Shown: positions 1-12,500 of the stretch, one piece after another
How positions within the stretch are numbered: the stretch's first letter is position 1
Layout of the letters: every line of letters begins with the position of its first letter
From: Protonemura montana
Taxonomy: Eukaryota; Arthropoda; Insecta; Plecoptera; Nemouridae
Assembly (NCBI GenBank): GCA_947568835.1
Contig: OX387606.1
Location: forward strand, 7,688,001 to 7,752,000
Direction: 5' to 3'
Length of the DNA: 64,000 nucleotides
Position numbers and translations under genes: made by a program
Notes under the pieces: model-generated
What the model was told of the DNA's origin: nothing
Seen by the model: only the letters and a program-made list of their open reading frames with translations
Databases searched by the model: none

Positions 1-436
1 AAAGGCAAGAACAGGCATGATTGTAAAATCAAGAATAAAAAAAGTTTTTTTTAGAACTGTTGTACAGTTGTACCAACACTTGACGGTTGTACCGGTAGGT
101 AGTTAAGGTGGATAGTGCGTAGTTTGCCTGAATCTCAAAATATGTAATTTTTTATTGAAAATATATCTTGTGACTTTATCAGACCTTTTTTGATCTTTGG
201 TCTGGACATGTATTTACAAGACAGTAGGTACTGGAAAAAAATCTTCTCAGCATTGCCACCCCTTCTAATGAAAACGATCTACAAAACAATTTATTGTAAG
301 TTCGTGAATTTCCATTAAAAATTGTAAAACACATAGTTATGAGCTACTTCTCAACTAATTATGTAATCGTTTTGTTTCAAGAGTAGGTACACCAGAGAGC
401 CAGATTAGTGACAGCTGCTCTGCTACCAATGGTTAC

Positions 437-592
437 CTGTACATCCAAAGAGATCATCTTCCTGCAAATTGTACGACCCGTCAGCGCACTGGTCGCAGCG
501 GCGAGAGATTGTGTATGGCTTGCATGTGCATTGCCCATCTGGGGCGCAAATCCCCAGGCCACCCATCACGCCTGGCTGGTGACAGTCGCATG
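437..592 (-). CDS. LanA: LanA exon 13: LE repeat 10, last exon in window
   Basis: Phase 1 in and out (ACAG|GTAACC). Encodes [19 protein letters not shown] and [20 protein letters not shown]. The next exon must lie left of base 1; bases 1-436 hold no further LE sequence. Confidence 0.92.
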
Positions 593-3500
593 CTGAAAGC
601 ATGGGATAAAGAAGTAAATATTTTTGAAGCTAGATTGTAGTAAATTAGGCACAAAGAATTAATCAATACCTAAGCTGCATTAAAATGTACATATATATAT
701 ATATATATAAATATAAATGTATCTATTACATATATTACACATTACATATATACATTATACATTACATATATACATAAATAAATGTAAGCATAAAAGTTAT
801 TAAAATAGGGAAATCTCATTTAGATTATTATTTAGTTATTATCATTGTGTTCAAATACGCATTCAAAATAAAATCTGACATATTTTTTCTTTTTATAATC
901 CGATCATAACTTTTCTATTTCTATTTGTTTTAAGAATGGCTAAAATATAAATTCTCGTGGCGGGATGGAAACGGGCTGTGATTAACTACAGGAGTTCTGA
1001 CGTAATTTTGTGGTATCCTTTGCGTTCACTTCTGTTTCTTGACGTTTTTTGACGTCATACTAACGTCAGATTTCACTTTATGTCATAAAAAATGGCGACC
1101 CTCGTTTTCGTACAAGATTCAAACGCAAACATTTTAAACAGGTATATTTTATTCAAAATTGGATTTAGAAGAAAATAAAAAAATACGTGTTCATTATTTT
1201 CTCACACAAAAAAAATATATAGTTTTAAATTTACAGAGATTTCCCTATTACCTAATTTTAATCAATAATTGCAACAGGGTCTGCATTTTTGATAATCAGG
1301 TTAGATATTTGCCAATATTTCCAGAAATTCCAAAGACAACCAACTTGACTTGTCTACCTACCTTCGCATCCTTCTGGGTTGGAGGCCAGCAGATTCCAGA
1401 AGAGCGGCTTGCACTTGTTACAGATTCGACCCTCGACGTGCTCTTTGCACTGGCAGAGTTCGCCAGCTGGCAATGTGCCACAGCCCCCAAAGGTTGCGAG
1501 CACTCCAGTAGGATCACAATTGCAGTCTGCAAAGCACAACCACATTTTACTTGCTTATTTAGGGAGTCTTAAAGCCACTTGTGTCCTAGAGAATGATTCA
1601 TCACTTACTATGACACCAACATGTTATTGTGTAGGTACCAACACCATAAAGTAAGATACAGTTTTCTTGCTTTTCACCTGTTATAAGTACAGACTTTTGA
1701 ATGTTGGTAAAAAAGTGTACTATAGAACTGGTTAAATTGCTGATGCTAGTCAAATTTTAGGGCACCTGCAGTCTGATTGACCTGTTGGTCGAGCGTAAAT
1801 GTAGCCTTGAATTGGCCAATATGAGGAAACCTTCTTGAAATTTTGCTCATGGATAAGGTGAGTAACCCATGTGATTTCCTCGTTGTCATTTGGCTCACCT
1901 TCACAAGCTGGGAAGTTGTAGAATCCTTCTTTGCACTGGTTGCAGCGGTTTCCATCAAAGTTGTTTTTGCATTTGCAGTTTCCTTCCGCGTCGCATGATA
2001 CACCGATTGCTCCTTGAGAGTCACACTTGCAAGCTGTTGGTAACAAACAATTTTTAGTTCATTGAAACTAAATTCAAAGCTTGATTTGAAAAAACATAAG
2101 TGAGTGTTTTGCTCATTTGATAAGATTTCTCAGTCATTTCTCCAATTAAGAACCTACAGTTGAGCAAACAAATTAAGGCTAGACCCATGGTAAACAAATT
2201 TATTTGGAATCATTACAAAGGCTGAATTGAAAGTTACAAATATTAATCCTAGTACTAAAAATATGGTGCCATAAGTCTGAATTTTGATTGTGGTGAAGAA
2301 AGAAATACAGATCAATAAGTAATATTAATACCATCAATATTCCTAACTGGAAAATAATTTCTATTGACAGATTGACTGAATGCTAAGAAGATAAATTTAG
2401 ACTTGCCAGTCAGCCTGATTGGTGTAGAAGACTTGTGTAGATTTGTGTTAAACTTCTGAATAAAAATCATCTAGATAAATGAATTTTTTATATTTTTATA
2501 TTCAGCTCAAATAAAACAACTGCTTTAAGAAGCCCCCTATCTTTCCTTCCAAAAATGTTAAGTGTAATACGAATTATGTCAAAATGCGGAAAGAATAAAA
2601 TATGTTTAATTAAATTTAATCACTTGAATTTTTTTTAAACTTACCAAGACATTCTGGATATTGGTAATATCCTGGGCTGCATTGATCGCATGTCTTTCCA
2701 GCAAAGTTGTACAGACACGTGCATTTGCCAGTAGCATCACAGATGGTGGATGCACTTCCCATCTCGCTGCAAGCGCAAGGCTTGCAGTTAGGGTATGCAA
2801 AGTAGCCGGCGATGCATTGGTCGCATCGCTCACCCCCGTAACCTTCTTTGCAAAGACACTGTCCAGTTGCTTTGTTGCAAACGCCTGTCTCAGTGCCACG
2901 CACGTCACAGCTGCAGTCTGAAACGATAGGGCGGCTCTTTACGTAGGCATCTTACATTCAATTTCAATTATTTCAGGCTTATTCAGGTGGTTGGTACACT
3001 TACAAGCACAGTCCGGATAGTTGAAGTAGCCGTCGCCGCACTCACTGCAAGTTCGGTTGCGGAAGTTGTTTTTGCATGAACACTGGCCGGTCTCGATATG
3101 GCACGTATCGGTGAGCGATCCCTCGACATTGCAAGCACAAGCTGCGATCAGAAAATATAACGCTAACACCACTCATTCACAGCGATTTATCAGTGTGAAA
3201 ATACTTGTAAGTTAATTATAACAATAATTAGCTATTCCACTGTCTTTACTAATTCAATTATTTCATTAAACGAGTTTGTCACAAGCAATAGTTGCAATAC
3301 ATTTTTTGTCAATGTAAATACAAATTTTCAATAAGCACAACATTTAGAAACCCATAAGCCTTTTCGGTCAAATAATCGTTAACGCCTAGCTCTCTACTCA
3401 CGCAAGCAAGCTGGGAAGTTGTAGAATCCTTCCGCACACTGGTTGCAGAACTTTCCACCATAGTTCTGCTTGCACGGGCACTGCCCTCCTTGAGCCTCGC

Positions 3501-6500
3501 AGTGGTCCCCACGTGTTCCATTCTGATGGCAGTCGCAAGGTCGGCACTCCGGGTAGCCGAAGTGTCCATAGCTGCAGCTATCACAGTTCGGCGCTGTGAA
3601 CTCGGTCTTGCATTCGCACTTGCCCGTCTCCTCCGCGCAGTTGCCCGTCGAGTAGAAGAACTGGCAGTCGCACGCTGCAAATATGTGGAGCTGTACTTAA
3701 AAGATTCTGCACTGTGGTTATGTTTCTTTTCGGTTAAAAATTGATTGGCTTTTTAGACTGCAATTGAATGAATCTCTATGTTGTCGATGTGAATTTGTAA
3801 CAATTGCAACCGAGGATGCTAAAACAGAGTTACCGAACCACGGCTGATTGTGATATGCAACATTACGTTTAAAATGATATTTAATAGAATTCTTGTTATT
3901 TTTTTAATTTCATAATTAGAGTTGGACACTGGACACATTTGGGAAAAATTAAAGATGTTACTTTTCTATCTTTGAATCAGAGTGATGGTACGTAGACAAA
4001 ATGAAGGCGATACTGATATCCCTTATGCACCTGAGCTCATCTTGAAACCAAAATTTGCTTCCTTTTAAAGTTCGATTCCTAAGACCATATATTACATTCA
4101 CTCTGAGTAGCTGAGCAACAGTATGGCTTGAAGTGTATAGAAACACAAAACATCTAAAAAAACTAAAAAACAATAGTGATTAAATTAGGAAAACTTCCTT
4201 TCATTTTAATCTCTTGAGCAATATTTAATTTTGTTTGTGATTAAAATAAGTAGTGATCGCTCTTATTTCTTACGTTGGCAGACATCGGTTTCGTTGTAAA
4301 ACTTCCCGTAGGGCCGGTAATAGCCGGGTGTGCATCGATTGCAGTTGACCCCTTCGGTGTGGTCGCGGCAGTCTTGGCAGACTCCACCTCCCTCGTAGAG
4401 GTTGTTCAGATCGAGTGACTGGTGTTCCTCATCAACCTTGGAATCGTAGATGCAGTGCTCAGAATGTCCGAAACAGTTGCAGCCTGCAACGATTCAAAGA
4501 GGATTGTGGCATTCTGTATACTTGCGATTCAATAAGCACTTTTTCACTAAATGGTTTAATGTGTTTCAAGCACTGGTTCTCATGGGATCACCAAAGTTAA
4601 GCAGCATTACACTGGGTAAGGTCTTGGATTGGTGACCACTAGGGCCATTGAACTGATTTTGTCTGCGATTCTTTTTTTGTTTAATGTATTAAGTCATTGG
4701 CTAAAATAAATTAATATGTCGCCTCACGTTCGCAGATGAATGGCTCATAGCTCTTGGACAGCCTCCACGCCTTTTGCTCGAAACCTGGACAGCATGAGTC
4801 GCAATTTGCGCCACACGTGTTGTGCTGGCAGCGGCAAAGCAGCTTGTAGGGATCGTTGGGGTCGGTGATATCGCACGTGTCCGCGTGGCCATTGCACACA
4901 CAGCGTCCGCCAATGCTGATATCTTTGATCGAGTAGAAATACTGCAACCAACGGTCACAGGGTCTAGCGGTCGTAATCATACTCTGCCATACAGTCACCA
5001 TTGTCACCAGTCACTGGTGGCAATAATGACTGTTGACTAGATTTAAGTGTGCAATGGGATGATCAGCTATTTGATATTTGATTTACATCTTACAATTGTA
5101 CATGGTATTGCACGTTGGTAAGGAATTATTCTAGGTACAATGCTATTATTTTAATATATAATTTGTTGAGTATGATAATGAATATGATAATATCACAGAT
5201 TGACATACACAGATATATCACCTTACCCAGCTTTGGCTACGGCACGCTACGGCAAAAAATACTTGTTACACGAGCACTGAGGGGCGCTGGCATCGCGATG
5301 TATAGTAGCATCAGTTGAATATTGGGCCACCAGAGTGCAGGGTAATCGGTTTGACCGAGTGGTGGGGCGAGAGTACAGCTTGCTGAACTAAAAAATGGGT
5401 ACTGGATTTGGCGAAGTACTTGTCATTGGAAAAGGGATCGTGTTAGTGTTAAAAATTGAAGAAAATTGAGGATTTAGGTGCAGACGTCGGTACACTGCAG
5501 CTGAATAAAAAGAAAGGCGAGTCCATTATCATATTTAAACTATATTTTAATCGCAAGCAGGGACATATGTGTGTTTCCTTCTGAAGGCACTGCAAGCTGA
5601 CAGTACCTATTTTGTTTCTATTACAAATGCTTAATGGGTGGGGAAATAAAAATACATGAACAACAATATATTGTTATATTTCAGGTTTCAATTTGAAGAA
5701 ACTAGAACAAAAAGTCAGTCTCATCTAAAGAGATCAAATGAAAATACAAAGCAAGTCCCAATACCAGGGGCGCCGACTACGTGTGTGCCCGAGAGCTCGA
5801 GCAACCCTCGAAAACTCTTTGGATATTCTCAAATCTTTCGATACGAGATTTTTTTCCGTAACTCATCAATAGCTGTCAACATTCCAGGGCTAAAAAGTAA
5901 AAGCCATCCGTATGGCATGAGTTGCCGTACAGTAAGATGGTTCAAAGAATCTTACAAAATCATTCTGAAAAATATATGACAACAGCTATATACTCGCTCA
6001 TAATAATATTGACTACGCGATCGCGAAACTATAAGCTTGGCCAAGGTCAGCGCACCGCATACCCTTTGTAAGACAGCGCCGACAAAGCAATGCGAATACC
6101 CCTATTTTTGTAGTTTCCACTCTCAGTACATGACCGATCCTTTCGTAACAAGAACGACCAGCAATGATGTCATTAAAGGGGCACAAATCACGTTTTGGTC
6201 AGTTTGCAGTTTCAGATTTACTAATGTCTTAAGGATTTGTAACAGCTGTGAATTGTTTGTTGATTTCCTTTAATAGGGCAGTGTTAAACGCATCCGGGGG
6301 TGTAATACGGGAAGCGGTGTGCATTTTCCCGTTCCACACATTTTCTACCGTGGCACAAGGGGAGTGTATCACGTGGTGTCTAGCTATGCGTCTAGATTTG
6401 ATTTGGAACAAAACACTACTGAATATCTAAGCCGATTTGCGATAAAAATGTTCCGAGAATCGCTAATACCAGAGCCATTTAACTCACAAAACAATCTTAT

Positions 6501-9500
6501 GCTAATAATTGAATTTCGAAATTTTTTAAAGCACCATTACATTCGGCTTCGAAACCTGATTTCAAATCAGTTCACATTTTTGTTCTAATGTTGAAACTAC
6601 CCTCTCTAGCATCAATTTACCGTGATCAACCAGCAAGGTTACTGGGCCACCTGCTCAGTCTCGCCAAACCATCGTAATCGCCTGGCGATATTATTATAAA
6701 ACCCAGCAATGCGGGAATTCCAAGAAAATCAACATTGAGATAAGCACCCGCCAAGTCAAAGTACCTATCATTTAATAGATTTTCGAAATTTGAAACAATC
6801 CACATTACTTTCCGAAATTTTCTATGCGGAAATCTTTTTTGATCGACATCCTAGCCCCAGATTTAGCGATTTGACATAAGTTCTCACCCAACAATTTCAA
6901 TATGACTTGGTCATGATCGTGAATTTATGCAATGAGAGGCTTACAGCGACTTCCAAGCGTGTTTATATAAGCAATATCCACCGAGTCTAACGGGCTGCAA
7001 TATGGTATCACAATTTAGTTCAGTAGCAAGCATTTTACTTGTCGAAATAAGCAGCCGACTAGATTTGACCTATCTCGTGTACGATTTATAGCTAAGAAAA
7101 CTCGTTCATGACATCGCTCTGAGGTGCATTGTGACAATATTCTTTCTGTACCGAACTGAACTTCTCGGTGCAATAAATTGAACTAATTAACGGTGTAACT
7201 AATAATGAAAATATACAACAAAGCAGGGAACAAGAAATCACCCTTTATGTACTTAATCCTATTTCTTATTGATTTCTTATTGAACCACGCAGATATTTGA
7301 TATTTGATATTTTTATTCAACTTGATATTTTATTGAAACGAATTTGAATTTGATCTAAAAAAAAACGATCGCGAACTTCGATCTTCGATCGCGATTGTTT
7401 TTTGACGACGATCTTGATCTTTTTAAAAGATCGCTTTCAAAACGATCTTCCCCAAATATGGCACCCGAGCATCATTATAATTATTTTCTGGGGTGTTTAC
7501 ATTTTTCTTCAATGTTGGACTTGCTCGAACTCCGCTGCAGTTATCGCCTGGATACAGTAGGATAGCGGCAGCGCTGAGAGCGAATGTGAGCGAAAGGACT
7601 TTAGACCGATGACCGAGCAAGCTTGGAACAGATAGTATACTTGAGAGGGAGCGAATGTGAGCGAAAGGACTTTAGACCGATGACCGAGCAAGCTTGGAAC
7701 AGATAGTATACTTGAGAGGGAGCGAACGTAGCGCCATCCCGTGTCCAGAGGGCAAACTCTTTTAGCTTGTGGGTGAGGGGATAAGCGCGAATCTTGCGGG
7801 GCGAAAGCTTTCGCGTAGCTCCCAATAGCATAGGAGTGGACAATCTGTGTATGTCTATCTGTGATAATATATAATAGTGATATGGCTAACATATTATAAT
7901 ATAGTAATATAGCTATACATTTCACTTGACTCCGGGGATGGAAAATAAGATTATTTTTTGTATATTACTGTGTAGCTGTAATCGATTGCTTTCAAATCAC
8001 ACAACATAAGAACTAGAAAATAAATTGACTAATTTATGTTACTCATTTTTATTCTATTCATGCACTCACTTCAAATGAATTGAAAATGATTGACTCTCTG
8101 AAGTACCTCTCTACAAAAAAAATAAATTAAAGATGTTGAAAAGTTTATAGCAAGAGTCTATCTTACTCGGCGTGTGACTGTTGGATCTTGTCTTGCCACG
8201 GACATGAGATGTCCAAGCAATGTCTTTGTTCGAAGAAACCTCAGCCTTATGTTTGTAGCTCTTGTCCATTCTTGAAGCACTGAAGAGTTGAAGAAATCGT
8301 TTGCCGAAGGTCGATTGTTCAGCAGTGAAACCACGATCTGTAAAAAAAAAGAGAAATATTTTAATTATTTAACTTAATTTGTTTAAGTTAACTAATTATT
8401 TAAGGGTCATTGTTTAATTAGGTTTGAATTTTCAGCTTGCCAACGGCAATGCCTAATTCATTTATGATGCAGGTTCACAATTGTATTTTAAAAAATGTCA
8501 GGCCGTACCGTCCGTTCCTATAAGAATATACTTTTAATGCACATACAACTGCTAAACTGAGCAACGGTCGCTTGCATTCCATCAAATTCATTACTGGAAT
8601 GTATTAAAAGTTTTTTTTTTTTTAAGACTTAGTACCTAATGAATTGTGTTGTTGGTCTTCATCATACCTGCCAAATATATTTATGGCTAAGCACTACAGC
8701 AGGTTATTTGTACATTTCTCTTTAAAACTGTGACATGAAAAAAAAGTCCTACCTCTCCCCCCTCCAGCGGGACGACTTTCGAGTACTGCGTCTCACACAC
8801 GACTGAATCATCGCTCGAGATAGGCCCAAAGTTGTTCGATCCGAAGAAAGTCTCACAGTCACTGAAAATTATTGACACGAATTAGAACAGGTGCTGTAGG
8901 TATATCATTCTGCTCTCTTTTGTGGTAAACTTAAATACACCTTCATATATAAATGAATATACAAGCTCATCACAAAACTGAATTACAAATTCTAACCATT
9001 GACAAATTTAGAGATCTCATCTCATCTCACCAAATTGTCAGTTAAGTAACAGAACTGCTTCCCAAGGTTATGAAAGGCTATGCTTTAAGAAATTGTCAAT
9101 TTAAAACATCTTATTGTCAAATTCCTGTTGGCACATCAAAGGATGTGCTATTTTATTTTTTTTATTTTTTTTATTTATTTATTTTTGCTGACAAGTTATC
9201 TCAATCATCTTTGTATGCTTAACTAACCTGAGGGTGTCTGCAAAGTACTGCCATGGCTGGTATGTTGCTCCGTTGTCCAGGGACCTTTCAAGCACCCAGA
9301 CTCCGGGTCGTGGAGAGTTGGCCATCTTAATGAACACGTACGCCACGTGGAATTCCTGCAGCAGGAACGAGATTGATAACAGAAAAAATTGTTAATCCTG
9401 CTTGCATTGAAGAGGTAAGTTGCATAACAGGAGAAAGTTGTGCCAGTTAAGATTTGCCATTTACATTATTTTCTTTTTCTTTTTTAATTTTAAAGTTGAG

Positions 9501-12500
9501 TCGTAGACTTTTCACCAGCAGTTAATGAAAAAAGAAAAAGATTGAGATGCAACTTTAAATTTTCTTAGAACTAGTTTATTTTGAAATCTACGATCTAAAA
9601 TAAACGTGTTCAAATTTGTATTTGATTTTATATTGCTTCTTTTTTGTTACTTTATTATCACTCTATAAGTCTGTATCTGTTGCACATTCACTACTAGATA
9701 AGAAGAGAAGGGGTGCATGGTGCACCCCAAATGAACTATGTGGGATCTTATAATAATTGTGTAAAATTAAATTAATAATATCATTTGTTTGTTATTACAT
9801 GTCTACGACCTCCCCAACCCCCTCTCCAACACTTCCTTATGTGTTCAAAATGTTTCACAGCTTGAATATAAGCTTCTTTAACAATGCCTTGGTGCTGGAC
9901 CTCAGAAAATATTTTAATTTTAGATTTGTTGAGATATCACCAGTTATGTGCGCCGTCAGAATGACAAAAACCGTTGACTGACGAAACAGCTGTATTAAAT
10001 AAAACAGAATCAATGGTCACTTTATTTGAACATGAGTGTATCATAAAAAGCAAGTGCCTTGTGTGGTCCACATGTTACGCCATTGCTTTGCGTTCGTGAG
10101 ATGCGCTCGCCTACGACATCCCGCCTTGTTATCAGCAATAAAAGTTAATAGAGAAGCGGGAGCAATTATGAGAAGCAAGCTTCGAGCCGGGTGGACTTCC
10201 GCCTACACAGATAAGATAACTGCCATCGCCTTCATGCTAACGAGACTGTGTAACAAGCTGATTCCCTCCCGGCCGCATTGTGATCATCTTCGCGCATAAA
10301 TGGTTAAGGTTAGTGCGGCTTACTAGAAGATAAAATAGTAGTTAGGACCCAAATTAAACTGGTAGATGTCTGTCCCTATTGGCGTAATAGCTGCAGAGGT
10401 TCAGTTGTTAATTCAGTATTCTCTTCCGATTTCTAGTCCAAGTAACCCTATCTTTCTTCTAAATCTGCAAACAACCACACAGCCAAGCCAATATCTTACC
10501 ATTCCTTTCTCTAAGCTCAAACCCTTCGTGCATCCCGAACCTAGGTAGTTTGAAGGTTTGCATGGTATGCTATGAACCGCTCAGTACCCTATGATTTTCT
10601 ATATTTTATGACAAAGACCATTTTGAATGTGTGTTGGAAAAACAACTCATATTCGAGAGAAGTTACACATTCCAAGAGATACGTGTATCCCTTCTACCCC
10701 CATTTAAAACTGTCCACAACTTAGGGCAATGTTAGATCCTTAACTCTCCAACAGGTCATATTTTTGTTTCTCAATCAGAGCTAAACTCGATGGCAACATC
10801 TGGATGTTTTCTGAGGGGGTCAAAAGCCCATCCCAGTTTAGCAGTAAAAGGGTCTCCCTCAATGAAAGACAAACGCACCCAGAAAGGGCAGAAGTCCTTT
10901 ACAATCGAGGAGTATTATTCCTAAAGACGAGCGCGCCTGTTCAGTGTTCCCCGAACAAGTCTGTCTGCCACATGTTTCCACATGGGCTCAGGGTTGAGCA
11001 CAAAAACGGCGATATGGTTTTATTTTATGGTTGTTTTTCTCGCTTAGAAAGAAAACCAGCGACACCGACAAGACAAGGATGCTCCCACAGCATCTAAGAA
11101 TGTAGTCTTGAAAACTTAATAACTTGTATTCTGGATCTGGACTATCTTTGCGTTTCTTGAGATTTAATTTCGATAATTTTCTTGTCACCGTCTATTTGAA
11201 AGAAGCTTGCCTGTCTTGCATTCATTCCTTGTTGGTGAATACTTCAAATTTCAATAATGATAAATAATATATCGAAGACAAAATAAACCATTATATTTCA
11301 GTGACCTTTGACACGCCGTTCAAACGATGGCAGTCGTTCCAGATCCACTAACCCCTAGAAGATAACATCTATTGGTTGTCTCATTGGTCAACTCTCATGC
11401 ACGATGTTTGATATGTATTTTGGCGATTTTATGTGACCCACATCTAACGTGCATCTATACATACTGAAGAGCTCTGTGCAATCTATCTTACTCATCTATA
11501 GCGTGAAAAAGGTCGCTCAAAATCTACTAAAATGCGAATATTACTTTTACTGCAAAGCGAAGAATTTCTTTAATTTGTTAATTAGTATGCATATTTGCTT
11601 GACATTTATCGAGTTTTAAAATTTTGAAGAAAATTAAAGTTGTGTAAAAGTGGTTAAAATAGCTATTTAGCCGATTTAAAAAACGCACCGAATTGAGTGT
11701 GCAGGTTATAAACCCGCTCACTTAACGAACGTAAGCTTGACGACGCTTGGAGATTTGGCTGGTGCCCTAACAATTGCATCCAAATAGAGGTCAGTAGCGA
11801 ACTACGCACGCTCAAATAAAAATAAATACTTTGATTCTGAATAAGTAGTCAAATTGAGTCATCACTAAACTTGTTCCACTCATCCGACTACGTTGTTGCT
11901 AGCTGATAGATTTAGATATTATGGAGATGTAAAAATGTATAAACATTTGTCAACCGTCGAAGAATACCTGCGAGTTTTTTTTTTTGCAAATTCAATTGGT
12001 CAGTTAATTGCGGTCGGCAGTATTGAGAAGGTTGGATAAAAACTGACCTGTCCCAGGTCGATCGTGAGATTGACTTCGTTGTACTTCATTCCCCTGGATA
12101 AGGGAGGACTCTGCCACCAAGATTCATCCCCGTCGACGGCGAACTCTGGGGGGTGCATCTTATCCGGTCGTTCTGGGTCGCAATAATCGCACACCTTACA
12201 AAAGATTAAAAAAAAGGCGTGATTAAATTGGAAAAACAATTTGCATTTATTACATACGCAAATCTGGGTCCGTTAGGAATTATTTACTTTTCATACTGAA
12301 ATTTGAGATTAATTCTCAAGGACCTAGGAACTAGTGAAGAGTCACAACGATACGGAGAGAAAGATTAACATTCCTTGATGACAGTAGAATGGGGGAGGAT
12401 GGAATTGTCTTTTACGAGAGAAAATTAAACCTTCAAAAATCACGAAAAGGGGAATAAATGGATTGAGTCCATGTGATGGTGAAGACCATGCCACAGATGT

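Noticed and set aside
1159..1654. Plus-strand frames of 137 and 91 codons
   Set aside because: They are antisense shadows of LanA exon 12 and its introns.
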